Below, piece after piece: positions 23,415 to 35,917 of a stretch of DNA of 64,000 bases (its first letter is position 1; each line of letters opens with the position of its first letter). The translations under genes were made by a program, and so were the position numbers. Source of the DNA: Axinella damicornis (taxonomy: Eukaryota; Porifera; Demospongiae; Axinellida; Axinellidae). The notes beneath the pieces were generated by a model, which was given only the letters and a program-made list of their open reading frames with translations, did no database searches and was not told where the DNA came from. Location: NCBI GenBank assembly GCA_963931865.1, contig OZ007509.1, positions 9,423,625 to 9,487,624 of the forward strand, given 5' to 3'.

Positions 23415-26400
23415 AAATTCAATGCGAAACGCTTTGAATATGCATAGGGAAAGGATAGCCACATGTCAACTCACATGTGTCCAGGCTACGATGTTCCACT
23501 CCTACGTCTCCGCGGTAGAGAATGCTCCACCGCAATCCTGTATACCAGTAGAGAATGCTCCACCGCCATCCTGTATACCAGAAGAGAATACTCCACCGCC
23601 ATCGTGTACACGTACACAGTGCTGGAGTCGGAGGATGTGCTATAAGAAGTCTGGTAGGCACTACAGCTGCATGGTGAGAGTAACTAGAGAAGGACAATGT
23701 GAAATGTTTTCCAGAATTAAAAATCGAATGCGAAACGCACTGAATATGCATAGGGAAAGGATAGCCACATCTCAACTCACACTGTCTCCAGGCTATGATG
23801 TTCCACTCCTATGTCTCCAGAGTAGAGAATGCGCCACCACTATCCTGTATACCAGTAGAGAATGCTCCACCGCCATCCTGTATACCAGAAGAGAATGCTC
23901 CACCGCCATCGTGTATACGTACCCAGTGCTTGAGCCCGGTTATGCGCTATAAGAAGTCTGGTAGGCACTACAGCTGAATGGGAAGAGTAAGTAGAGAAGG
24001 ACAATGTGAAATGTTGACCTGAATTAAAAATCGAATGCGAAACGCATTGAATATGCATAGGGAAAGGTTAGCCACATGTCAACTCACACTGTCTCCAGGC
24101 TACAATGCTCCACTCCTACGCCTCCGGAGTAGAGAATACTCCACCGCCATCCTGTATACCAGGAGAGAATCCTCCACCGCCATCCTGTATACCAGTAGAG
24201 AATGCTCCACCGCCATCCTGTATACCAGCAGAGAATGCTCCACCGCCATCGTGTATACGTACCCAGTGCTGGAGCCGGGGTATGCGCTATAAGAAGTCTG
24301 GTCGGCACTACAGCTGAATGGGAAGAGTAAGTATGGAACGACAATGTTGGCCTGAATTAAAAATGGAATGCGAAACGCATTGAATATGCATAGGGAAAGG
24401 ATAGCCACAAGTCAACTCACACTGTCTCCAGGCTATGATGTTCCACTCCTACGTCTCCGGAGTAGAGAATGCTCCATCGCCATCCTGTATACCGGAAGAG
24501 AATGCTCCTCCGCCATCGTGTATACGTACCCAGTGCGGAGCCAGGGGATTCGCTATAAGAAGTCTGGTAGGCACTACAGCTGCATGGGAAGAGTAAGTAG
24601 AGAAGGACAATGTCAAATGTTGGCCTGAATGAAAACTCGAATGCGAAACACATTGAATATGCATAGGGAAAGGATAGCCAGATGTCAACTCACACTGTCT
24701 CCAAGCTACGATGTTCCACTCCTACGTCTCCGGAGTAGAGAATGCTCCACCTCCATCCTGTATACCAGTAGACAATGCTCCACTGCCATCGTGTATACGT
24801 ACCCAGTTTTGGAGCCGGGGGATGCGCTATAAGAAGTCTGGTAGGCACTACAGCTCATGGGAAGAGTAAGTAGACAAGGACAATGTGAAATGTTGGCCTG
24901 AATTACAAATTCAATGCGAAACGATTTGAATATGCATAGGGAAAGGATAGCCACATGTCAACTCACATGTGTCCAGGCTACGATGTTCCACTCCTACGTC
25001 TCCGCGGTAGAGAATGCTCCACCGCAATCCTGTATACCAGTAGAGAATGCTCCACCGCCATCCTGTATACCAGAAGAGAATGCTCCACCGCCATCGTGTA
25101 CACGTACACAGTGCTGGAGTCGGAGGATGTGCTATAAGAAGTCTGGTAGGCACTACAGCTGCATGGTGAGAGTAACTAGAGAAGGACAATGTGAAATGTT
25201 GTCCAGAATTAAAAATCGAATGCGAAACGCACTGAATATGCATAGGGAAAGGATAGCCACATCTCAACTCACACTGTCTCCAGGCTATGATGTTCCACTC
25301 CTATGTCTCCAGAGTAGAGAATGCGCCACCACTATCCTGTATACCAGTAGAGAATGCTCCACCGCCATCCTGTATACCAGAAGAGAATGCTCCACCGCCA
25401 TCGTGTATACGTACCCAGTGCTTGAGCCCGGTTACGCGCTATAAGAAGTCTGGTAGGCACTACAGCTGAATGGGAAGAGTAAGTAGAGAAGGACAATGTG
25501 AAATGTTGACCTGAATTAAAAATCGAATGCGAAACGCATTGAATATGCATAGGGAAAGGTTAGCCACATGTCAACTCACACTGTCTCCAGGCTACAATGC
25601 TCCACTCCTACGCCTCCGGAGTAGAGAATACTCCACCGCCATCCTGTATACCAGGAGAGAATCCTCCACCGCCATCCTGTATACCAGTAGAGAATGCTCC
25701 ACCGCCATCCTGTATACCAGCAGAGAATGCTCCACCGCCATCGTGTATACGTACCCAGTGCTGGAGCCGGGGTATGCGCTATAAGAAGTCTGGTCGGCTC
25801 TACAGCTGAATGGGAAGAGTAAGTATGGAACGACAATGTTGGCCTGAATTAAAAATGGAATGCGAAACGCATTGAATATGCATAGGGAAAGGATAGCCAC
25901 AAGTCAACTCACACTGTCTCCAGGCTATGATGTTCCACTCCTACGTCTCCGGAGTAGAGAATGCTCCATCGCCATCCTGTATACCGGAAGAGAATGCTCC
26001 TCCGCCATCGTGTATACGTACCCAGTGCGGAGCCAGGGGATTCGCTATAAGAAGTCTGGTAGGCACTACAGCTGCATGGGAAGAGTAAGTAGAGAAGGAC
26101 AATGTCAAATGTTGGCCTGAATGAAAACTCGAATGCGAAACACATTGAATATGCATAGGGAAAGGATAGCCAGATGTCAACTCACACTGTCTCCAAGCTA
26201 CGATGTTCCACTCCTACGTCTCCGGAGTAGAGAATGCTCCACCTCCATCCTGTATACCAGTAGACAATGCTCCACTGCCATCGTGTATACGTACCCAGTT
26301 TTGGAGCCGGGGGATGCGCTATAAGAAGTCTGGTAGGCACTACAGCTCATGGGAAGAGTAAGTAGACAAGGACAATGTGAAATGTTGGCCTGAATTACAA

Positions 26401-29385
26401 ATTCAATGCGAAACGCTTTGAATATGCATAGGGAAAGGATAGCCACATGTCAACTCACATGTGTCCAGGCTACGATGTTCCACTCCTACGTCTCCGCGGT
26501 AGAGAATGCTCCACCGCAATCCTGTATACCAGTAGAGAATGCTCCACCGCCATCCTGTATACCAGAAGAGAATGCTCCACCGCCATCGTGTACACGTACA
26601 CAGTGCTGGAGTCGGAGGATGTGCTATAAGAAGTCTGGTAGGCACTACAGCTGCATGGTGAGAGTAACTAGAGAAGGACAATGTGAAATGTTGTCCAGAA
26701 TTAAAAATCGAATGCGAAACGCACTGAATATGCATAGGGAAAGGATAGCCACATCTCAACTCACACTGTCTCCAGGCTATGATGTTCCACTCCTATGTCT
26801 CCAGAGTAGAGAATGCGCCACCACTATCCTGTATACCAGTAGAGAATGCTCCACCGCCATCCTGTATACCAGAAGAGAATGCTCCACCGCCATCGTGTAT
26901 ACGTACCCAGTGCTTGAGCCCGGTTATGCGCTATAAGAAGTCTGGTAGGCACTACAGCTGAATGGGAAGAGTAAGTAGAGAAGGACAATGTGAAATGTTG
27001 ACCTGAATTAAAAATCGAATGCGAAACGCATTGAATATGCATAGGGAAAGGTTAGCCACATGTCAACTCACACTGTCTCCAGGCTACAATGCTCCACTCC
27101 TACGCCTCCGGAGTAGAGAATACTCCACCGCCATCCTGTATACCAGGAGAGAATCCTCCACCGCCATCCTGTATACCAGTAGAGAATGCTCCACCGCCAT
27201 CCTGTATACCAGCAGAGAATGCTCCACCGCCATCGTGTATACGTACCCAGTGCTGGAGCCGGGGTATGCGCTATAAGAAGTCTGGTCGGCACTACAGCTG
27301 AATGGGAAGAGTAAGTATGGAACGACAATGTTGGCCTGAATTAAAAATGGAATGCGAAACGCATTGAATATGCATAGGGAAAGGATAGCCACAAGTCAAC
27401 TCACACTGTCTCCAGGCTATGATGTTCCACTCCTACGTCTCCGGAGTAGAGAATGCTCCATCGCCATCCTGTATACCGGAAGAGAATGCTCCTCCGCCAT
27501 CGTGTATACGTACCCAGTGCGGAGCCAGGGGATTCGCTATAAGAAGTCTGGTAGGCACTACAGCTGCATGGGAAGAGTAAGTAGAGAAGGACAATGTCAA
27601 ATGTTGGCCTGAATGAAAACTCGAATGCGAAACACATTGAATATGCATAGGGAAAGGATAGCCAGATGTCAACTCACACTGTCTCCAAGCTACGATGTTC
27701 CACTCCTACGTCTCCGGAGTAGAGAATGCTCCACCTCCATCCTGTATACCAGTAGACAATGCTCCACTGCCATCGTGTATACGTACCCAGTTTTGGAGCC
27801 GGGGGATGCGCTATAAGAAGTCTGGTAGGCACTACAGCTCATGGGAAGAGTAAGTAGACAAGGACAATGTGAAATGTTGGCCTGAATTACAAATTCAATG
27901 CGAAACGCTTTGAATATGCATAGGGAAAGGATAGCCACATGTCAACTCACATGTGTCCAGGCTACGATGTTCCACTCCTACGTCTCCGCGGTAGAGAATG
28001 CTCCACCGCAATCCTGTATACCAGTAGAGAATGCTCCACCGCCATCCTGTATACCAGAAGAGAATGCTCCACCGCCATCGTGTACACGTACACAGTGCTG
28101 GAGTCGGAGGATGTGCTATAAGAAGTCTGGTAGGCACTACAGCTGCATGGTGAGAGTAACTAGAGAAGGACAATGTGAAATGTTGTCCAGAATTAAAAAT
28201 CGAATGCGAAACGCACTGAATATGCATAGGGAAAGGATAGCCACATCTCAACTCACACTGTCTCCAGGCTATGATGTTCCACTCCTATGTCTCCAGAGTA
28301 GAGAATGCGCCACCACTATCCTGTATACCAGTAGAGAATGCTCCACCGCCATCCTGTATACCAGAAGAGAATGCTCCACCGCCATCGTGTATACGTACCC
28401 AGTGCTTGAGCCCGGTTATGCGCTATAAGAAGTCTGGTAGGCACTACAGCTGAATGGGAAGAGTAAGTAGAGAAGGACAATGTGAAATGTTGACCTGAAT
28501 TAAAAATCGAATGCGAAACGCATTGAATATGCATAGGGAAAGGTTAGCCACATGTCAACTCACACTGTCTCCAGGCTACAATGCTCCACTCCTACGCCTC
28601 CGGAGTAGAGAATACTCCACCGCCATCCTGTATACCAGGAGAGAATCCTCCACCGCCATCCTGTATACCAGTAGAGAATGCTCCACCGCCATCCTGTATA
28701 CCAGCAGAGAATGCTCCACCGCCATCGTGTATACGTACCCAGTGCTGGAGCCGGGGTATGCGCTATAAGAAGTCTGGTCGGCACTACAGCTGAATGGGAA
28801 GAGTAAGTATGGAACGACAATGTTGGCCTGAATTAAAAATGGAATGCGAAACGCATTGAATATGCATAGGGAAAGGATAGCCACAAGTCAACTCACACTG
28901 TCTCCAGGCTATGATGTTCCACTCCTACGTCTCCGGAGTAGAGAATGCTCCATCGCCATCCTGTATACCGGAAGAGAATGCTCCTCCGCCATCGTGTATA
29001 CGTACCCAGTGCGGAGCCAGGGGATTCGCTATAAGAAGTCTGGTAGGCACTACAGCTGCATGGGAAGAGTAAGTAGAGAAGGACAATGTCAAATGTTGGC
29101 CTGAATGAAAACTCGAATGCGAAACACATTGAATATGCATAGGGAAAGGATAGCCAGATGTCAACTCACACTGTCTCCAAGCTACGATGTTCCACTCCTA
29201 CGTCTCCGGAGTAGAGAATGCTCCACCTCCATCCTGTATACCAGTAGACAATGCTCCACTGCCATCGTGTATACGTACCCAGTTTTGGAGCCGGGGGATG
29301 CGCTATAAGAAGTCTGGTAGGCACTACAGCTCATGGGAAGAGTAAGTAGACAAGGACAATGTGAAATGTTGGCCTGAATTACAAA
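23415..29385 (+). repeat. 1492-bp higher-order satellite repeat, four near-identical units
   Basis: Equivalent positions recur at 23422, 24914, 26406, 27898 and 29390, each 1492 bp apart, with only scattered single-base differences (for example AACGATTTG at 24920 against AACGCTTTG elsewhere). Each unit contains five monomers of about 275-333 bp. A diverged earlier copy lies at about 20.78-22.3 kb. The unit fixes several disrupted modules (AGCTGA stops; a 2-bp loss in GTGCGGAG), so amplification did not select for an open frame. Confidence 0.9.
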
Positions 29386-32300
29386 TTCAATGCGAAACTC
29401 TTTGAATATGCATAGGGAAAGGATAGCCACATGTCAACTCACATGTGTCCAGGCTACGATGTTCCACTCCTACGTCTCCGGGGTAGAGAATGCTCCACCG
29501 CAATCCTGTATACCAGTAGATAATGCTCCACCGCCATCCTGTATACCAGAAGAGAATGCTCCACCGCCATCGTGTATACGTACCCAGTGCTGGAGCCGGG
29601 GGATGCGCTATAAGAAGTCTGGTAGGCACTACAGCTACATGGGAAGAGTAAGTAGAGAAGGACAATGTGAAATGTTGGCCTGAATTAAAAATGGAATGCG
29701 AAACGCATAGAATATGTATAGGGAAAGGATAGCCCCAATTCAACTCACACTGTCTCCAGGCAACGATGTTCCAGTCCTACGTCTCCGGAGTAGAGAATGC
29801 TCCACCGCCATCCTGTATACCAGTAGAGAATGCTCCACCGCCATCCTGTATACCAGAAGAGAATGCTCCACCGCCATCGTGTATACGTACCCAGTGCTGG
29901 AGCCGGGGGATGCGCTATAAGAAGTCTGGTAGGCACTACAGCTGCATGGGAAGAGTAAGTAGAGAAGGACAATGTGAAATGTTGTGCTGAATTAAAAATC
30001 GAATGCGAAACGCATTGAATATGCATAGGGAAAGGATAGCCACATGGCAACCCACACTATCTCCAGGCTACGATGTTCCACTCCTACGTCTCCGGAGTAG
30101 AGAATGCCCAACCGCCATCCTTTATACCAGTAGATAATGCTCCACCGCCATCCTGTATACCAGAAGAGAATGCTCCACCGCCATCGTGTATACGTACCCA
30201 GTGCTGGAGCCGGGGGATGCGCTATAAGAAGTCTGGTAGGCACTACAGCTACATGGGAAGAGTAAGTAGAGAAGGACAATGTGAAATGTTGGCCTGAATT
30301 AAAAATGGAATGCGAAACGCATAGAATATGTATAGGGAAAGGATAGCCCCAAGTCAACTCACACTGTCTCCAGGCAACGATGTTCCAGTCCTACGTCTCC
30401 GGAGTAGAGAATGCCCAACCGCCATCCTGTATACCAGTAGAGAATGCTCTACCGCCATGCTGTATACCAGATAAGAATGCTCCACCGCCATCGTGTATAC
30501 GTACCCAGTGCTGGAGCCAAGGGATGCGCTATAAGAAGTCTGGTAGGCACTACAGCTGCAAGGGAAGAGTAAGTAGAGAAGGACAATGTGAAATGTTGTC
30601 CTGAATTAAAAATCGAATGCGAAACGCATTGAATATGCATAGGGAAAGGATAGCCACATGTCAATACACACTGTCTCCAGGCTACGATGTTCCACTCCTA
30701 CGTCTCCGGAGTAGAGAATGCCCAACCGCCATCCTGTATACCAGTAGAGAATGCTCTACCGCCATGCTGTATACCAGATAAGAATGCTCCACCGCCATCG
30801 TGTATACGTACCCAGTGCTGGAGCCAAGGGATGCGCTATAAGAAGTCTGGTAGGCACTACAGCTGCAAGGGAAGAGTAAGTAGAGAAGGACAATGTGAAA
30901 GTTTGGCCTGAATTACAAATTCAATGCGAAACGCTTTGAATATTCATAGGGAAAGGATAGCCACATGTCAACTCACACTGTCTCCAGGCTACGATGTTCC
31001 ACTCCTACGTCTCCAGAGTAGAGAATGCGCCACCGCCATCCTGGATACCAGTAGAGAATGCTCCACTGCCATCCTGTATACCAGAAGAGAATGCTCCACC
31101 GCCATCGTGTATACGTACCCAGTGCTGGAGCCGGGGGATGCGCTATAAGAAGTCCGGTAGGCACTACAGCTGAATGGGAAGAGTAAGTAGAGAAGGACAA
31201 TGTGAAATGTTGGCATTAATTAAAAATCGAATACGAAACGCATTGAATATGCATAGGGAAAGGATAGCCACATGTCAACTCACACTGTCTCCAGGCTACG
31301 ATGTTCCACTCCTACGTCTCCGGAGTAGAGAATTCTCCACCTCCATCCTGTATACCAGTAGAAAATGCTCCACCGCCATCGTGTACACGTACCCTGTGCT
31401 GGAGCCGGGGGATGCTCTATAAGGAGTCTGGTAGGTACTACAGCTGCATGAGAAGAGTAAGTAGAGAAGGACAATGTGAAATGTTGGCCTGAATTACAAA
31501 TCAAATGCGAAACACATTGAATATGCATAGGGAAAGGATAGCCACATGGCAACCCACACTGTCTACAGGCTACGATGTTCCACTCCTACGTCTCCGGAGT
31601 AGAGAATGCCCAACCGCCATCCTTTATACCAGTAGATAATGCTCCACCGCCATCCTGTATACCAGAAGAGAATGCTCCACCGCCATCGTGTATACGTACC
31701 CAGTTCTGGAGCCGGGGGATGCGCTATAAGAAGTCTGGTAGGCACTACAGCTCATGGGAAGAGTAAGTAGAGAAGGACAATGTGAAATGTAGGTCTGAAT
31801 TACAAATTCAGTGCGAAACGCTTTGAATATGCATAGGGAAAGGATAGCCACATGTCAACTCACATGTCTCCAGGCTACGATGTTCCACTCCTACGTCTCC
31901 GGGGTAGAGAATGCTCCACCGCAATCCTGTATACCAGTAGAGAATGCTCCACCGCCATCCTGTATACCAGAAGAGAATGCTCCACCGCCATCGTGTACAC
32001 GTACACAGTGCAGGAGCCGGAGGATGAGCTATAAGAAGTCTGGTAGGCACTACAGCTGCATGGTGAGAGTAACTAGAGAAGGGCAATGTGAAATGTTGGC
32101 CAGAATTAAAAATCGAATGCGAAACGCACTGAATATGCATAGGGAAAGGATAGCCACATGTCAACTCACACTGTCTCCAGGCTACGATGTTCCACTCCTA
32201 CGTCTCCAGAGTAGAGAATGCGCCACCGCCATCCTGTATACCAGTAGAGAATGCTCCACCGCCATCCTGTATACCAGAAGAGAATGCTCCACCGCCATCG

Positions 32301-32415
32301 TGTATACGTACCCAGTGCTGGAGCCGGGGGATGCGCTATAAGAAGCCTGGTAGGCACTACAGCTGAATGGGAAGAGTAGGTAGAGAAGGACAATGTGAAA
32401 TGTTGGCATTAATTA

Positions 32416-34111
32416 CACAGCGTAGTTAAGGACTGGGACCAGAAATGGCGTGAGTCTAACCCCAAAAGGTGTGAGTCTCACCAAGAAAGGTGTGATCACA
32501 CCTTTATGCTCCTCCTAGTGGAGCGGGCCCCACATATTGTGGTGATGTAATCTATCACTTCATATTAGCACTTTGATTATCACATAATAATATTGAGAAG
32601 GAGCAACAGAGGGCCAGAGATATGAAGAACGGAGATCTATGGTCAAATGCTCGACAACAAAGATGTCTGCAATCCAAGAATCCATCCAGGCACTACAGCC
32701 ACAGCAACAGCATGCCAGAGATACCCAGTCGTCAAGCAGAGAGGAGCATACACATTGCAACCTTGAATGTGGGAAGATACAAAAGGAAAGCACTATAGGC
32801 CTAGTTCATTCCACACTAAATTAAATGCAGTCTTGTGAGTCAGTTGTAAAAGTTTAATAGTGGCAAGTGGATCTTGATAAAGCAAGACTAGTACTATAAT
32901 TATGCAAGGTGAACGAACATGGGAGGGGTACTGTCATGGCTATAGCTAGAGTGCATGGGACCGTGATGACTAGGGGCAATTACATGTACAATGTAGTGTA
33001 CCGAGCTATCTGCGTAGCGCGTGTGGAGGTAACGTACGGCGTTTGAAATGCCGCTTGCTTCTCAGGAGATATACTGAAGTACGTTGCTGCTTACTTTGTT
33101 GCTGGATGGGAGAGACAGCATCAGAAGCGTAGTCTAGCGGGCTAGAAAGCGATCGCGCGCTGGAGAAAGCGAAGGGCTAGCATAATCCGAGAAGCGCTAC
33201 TCCGTGCAAGCCGCTTAGAACGAAGCTAGCATACTTTGACAGCTTTGCGTTCGGCTAGCTACCTTCTATGTTGACGCTCACCGATGTAGCTCACCGTCAT
33301 CAATGTAGTTGTATCACTGTAGTTGTAGCTATACAGGTCGAGTACCAAGAACCTACCCGTGCTGGAGAGTTCGCGCGAGTCTACCGTCGTATGCTGGCTT
33401 TAGCTCGCCGCCTAGAGCGTTCGTCCGTGGAGAGAGCATTGTTGTGGATATCATCGCTGCGCTGACGGTCTGTAATAGAAACCCTTTCACTACGCCGACA
33501 CTAATTTACACTACAAAGTGAAAACGCATACCATGCGTCATCTAGTTGCACGTGATCAGTTGGCCGCATAAAATGGCCGACTTCACTGAACTTTACAAAC
33601 TAGCTTCGTTCCGGAAGGTTTTTTGCGGTAGGAGAAGGCTGTCTTTGAGCTCTATAGGTTAAGGATGTTGTGCTAAGTGTGTAATAAAATGCGGGAAAAG
33701 AAAATCCGAAGGCAGACTGAGTTACAGCTGCAGAGAGCCATCCTGGACAGCCATGTGAGAGCAGTGTATTGCCATACTGGACAAACGGTAAGCCAGATCC
33801 TTTCCCGCATTTTATCCCATGGAGCTGGGTACTATTACTAGCGTTATGCAGAAAACAGTAGCTCTCAGGCAGCTAAAAACCTTCCGGACTTTGGCAAATA
33901 GCTTAGTAATATATGGTCATAAACGGGGGTGTGGTGTCTCACGTGAGCAAGGGGCGTGGCCAAAATGGAAGCCACATAAAAACACTTGGATTGTAGGTTC
34001 TCTTGGTCCAGGTTGGGTCTTGATATCTCTTTCAGTTGCTGAGATATAGGCTAACAAACATCGATCAAAATCTGGTCAAATTTTGGTGTACCCAGCCTTA
34101 ACTACGCTGTG
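32416..34111. mobile_element. 1.7-kb TIR element with TA target duplication
   Basis: Ends are inverted: CACAGCGTAGTTAAGG at the left and CCTTAACTACGCTGTG at the right (about 24 bp when the following CTGGG / CCCAG is included, with one extra base at the left). Flanks are TA (32414-32415) and TA (34112-34113), and removing the element restores the satellite word TTAATTAAAAATCGA. TA duplication suggests the Tc1/mariner superfamily, but no transposase with a DDE/D signature is visible, so it is probably non-autonomous. An internal inverted repeat pairs AAAATGCGGGAAA near 33687 with TTTCCCGCATTTT near 33801. Confidence 0.75.
33689..33787 (+). CDS. possible 33-codon first exon inside the TIR element
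   Basis: ATG at 33689 opens a 99-bp frame (starts MREKKIRRQTELQLQRAIL, basic and helical-looking, ends CHTGQT) that stops exactly at a good donor, ACG|GTAAGC. It lies between the arms of the internal inverted repeat. No family is recognised; a partner exon was not found. It may be a captured exon or chance. Confidence 0.2.
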
Positions 34112-34113
34112 TA

Positions 34114-34569
34114 AAAATCGAATGCGAAACGCATTGAATATGCATAGGGAAAGGATAGCCACATGTCAACTCACACTGTCTCCAGGCTACGATGTTCCAC
34201 TCCTACGTCTCCGGAGTAGAGAATGCTCCACCGCAATCCTGTATACCAGTAGAGATTGCTCCACCACCATCGTGTATACATACACAGTGCTGGAGCTGGG
34301 GGATGCACAATCAGAAGTCGGGTAGGCATTACACCTGCATGGGAAGGGTAAGTAGAGAAGGACGATGTGAAATGTTGGCCTGAAATTAAAAAATCGGATG
34401 CAAAATGCATTGAATATGCAAAGAGAAAGGGTAGTCACATGTCAACTCACACGTCTCCAGGCTACAATCTTCAACTCCTACGTCTCCGGAGAAGAGAATG
34501 CTCCACCGCCATCTTGTATACCAGTAGATAAAGCTCCACCGCCATCCTGTATACCAGAAGAGAATGCTG
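34114..34569 (+). repeat. satellite block C (last one and a half monomers)
   Basis: The satellite resumes directly after the TA duplication and ends in the middle of a 33-bp unit at about 34569 (GAAGAGAATGCT), where it changes abruptly into TG-rich sequence of the next array. These copies are more diverged than those in block B, as expected at an array edge. Confidence 0.9.
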
Positions 34570-34689
34570 TGTGTGTGCTAGTGCATAAGGGAGAGAGAAA
34601 AAGGGTCAAGAATGAAGCTGCAATTGAACAGTCACAGATACTGATGTTTAGAATCACTATCGTTAGAAACCTAGGGGTGTCATCAATCA

Positions 34690-35886
34690 CATGACACATG
34701 GGATACATGTAGCTCCTTCATACAGCAGCACCATCCCAACAGAGTCCAGGCTGAGGTCCTTGTGGGTGGATAAAGCACTCAGTGTTGATGAAGAAACAAA
34801 CACATGTGGCTGGGGTGAGGTGTGTGTGTGTGCTTGTGCATAAGAGAGAGACGGAAGAGGTCAAAAATGAATCTGTAACTGAACAGTCATAGTTCTGGGG
34901 GGTAGAATTACTATCGTTAGAAAGCAAGGGGTGTCATCAATCACGTGACACTCAAACGGGCTAGCTCCTTCATCCAGCAGCACCATCCTGGCAGAGTCCA
35001 GGTTGAAGTTCTTGTGGGCTCTCAGCGTTGATGCAGAAACAACCACATGTGGCTGGAGTAAGGTGTGTGGGTGTGCTTGTGCATAAGGGAGAGAGAAGAG
35101 AGGTCAAAAATGAGTCTGCAAAACAACAGTCACAGGTACTGGTGTGCAGAATTAGTGTCGTTTGGAAGCTAGGGGTGTCGTCAATCACATGACACTCACA
35201 CGGGTTAGCTCCTTCACCCAGCACTCAATGTTGATGAAGAAACAACCACATGTGGCTGGGGTGACGTGTGTGTGTGTGTGCTTGTGCATAACAGAGAGAG
35301 GGAAGAGGTCAAAAATGAATCTGTAACGAACGTTCACAGTACTGGGGGGCAGAATTACTATCGTTAGAAAGCAAGGGGTGTCATCAATCACATGACACTC
35401 ACACGGGCTAGCTCCTTCATCCAGCAACACCACCCTAACAGAGTCCAGGCTGAAGACTCACACGGGCTAGCTCCTTCATCCAGCAGCACCATCCTAACAG
35501 CTGAAGTCCTTGTGGGTTCAGGGAACACTCAGTGTGGATGAAGAAACTACCACATGTGGCTGGGGTGAGGTGTATGTGCGTGCTTGTGTGTAGAGAGAGA
35601 CAGAGATGATGTCAAGAATGAATCGGCAACTGAACAGTCACAAATACTGGTGTTCAGAATCTCTATCGTTATAAACCTAGGGGTGTCATAAATCACATGA
35701 CACTCACACGGGTTGGCTCCTTCATCCAGCAGCACCATCCTAACAGAGTCCAGGCTGAAGAGAGCACTCAGTGTTGATGAAGAAACAACAACATGTGGCT
35801 GGGGGGAGGTGTGTGTGTGTGCTTGTGCATCAGTGAGAGGGGGAAGAGGTCAAAAATGAATTTGTAACTGAATAGTCACAGGTACT

Positions 35887-35917
<31 letters not shown>

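Larger units (their letters stand above)
10193..32415 (+). repeat. satellite block B (about 72 monomers, nested higher-order repeats)
   Basis: The same monomer family as block A. Period is 307 bp in regular stretches (for example 11751, 12058; 29766, 30073, 30380, 30687) with 33-bp step variation. Variants are organised into longer units: an 1832-bp duplication around 13.3-17 kb and a 1492-bp higher-order repeat around 23.4-29.4 kb. Three variant classes recur: the standard ATGGGAAGAGTAAGT donor, an ATGGTGAGAGTAACT donor (for example 13838, 15670, 21027) and classes with AGCTGA or AGCTCATGGG that stop or shift the frame. This is a homogenising satellite on top of an exon-like layout. Confidence 0.97.

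Noticed and set aside
200..34569. CRISPR-like array
   Set aside because: Repeats are regular, but there are no unique spacers: both the repeat and the inter-repeat segments are homologous throughout, and the context is eukaryotic.
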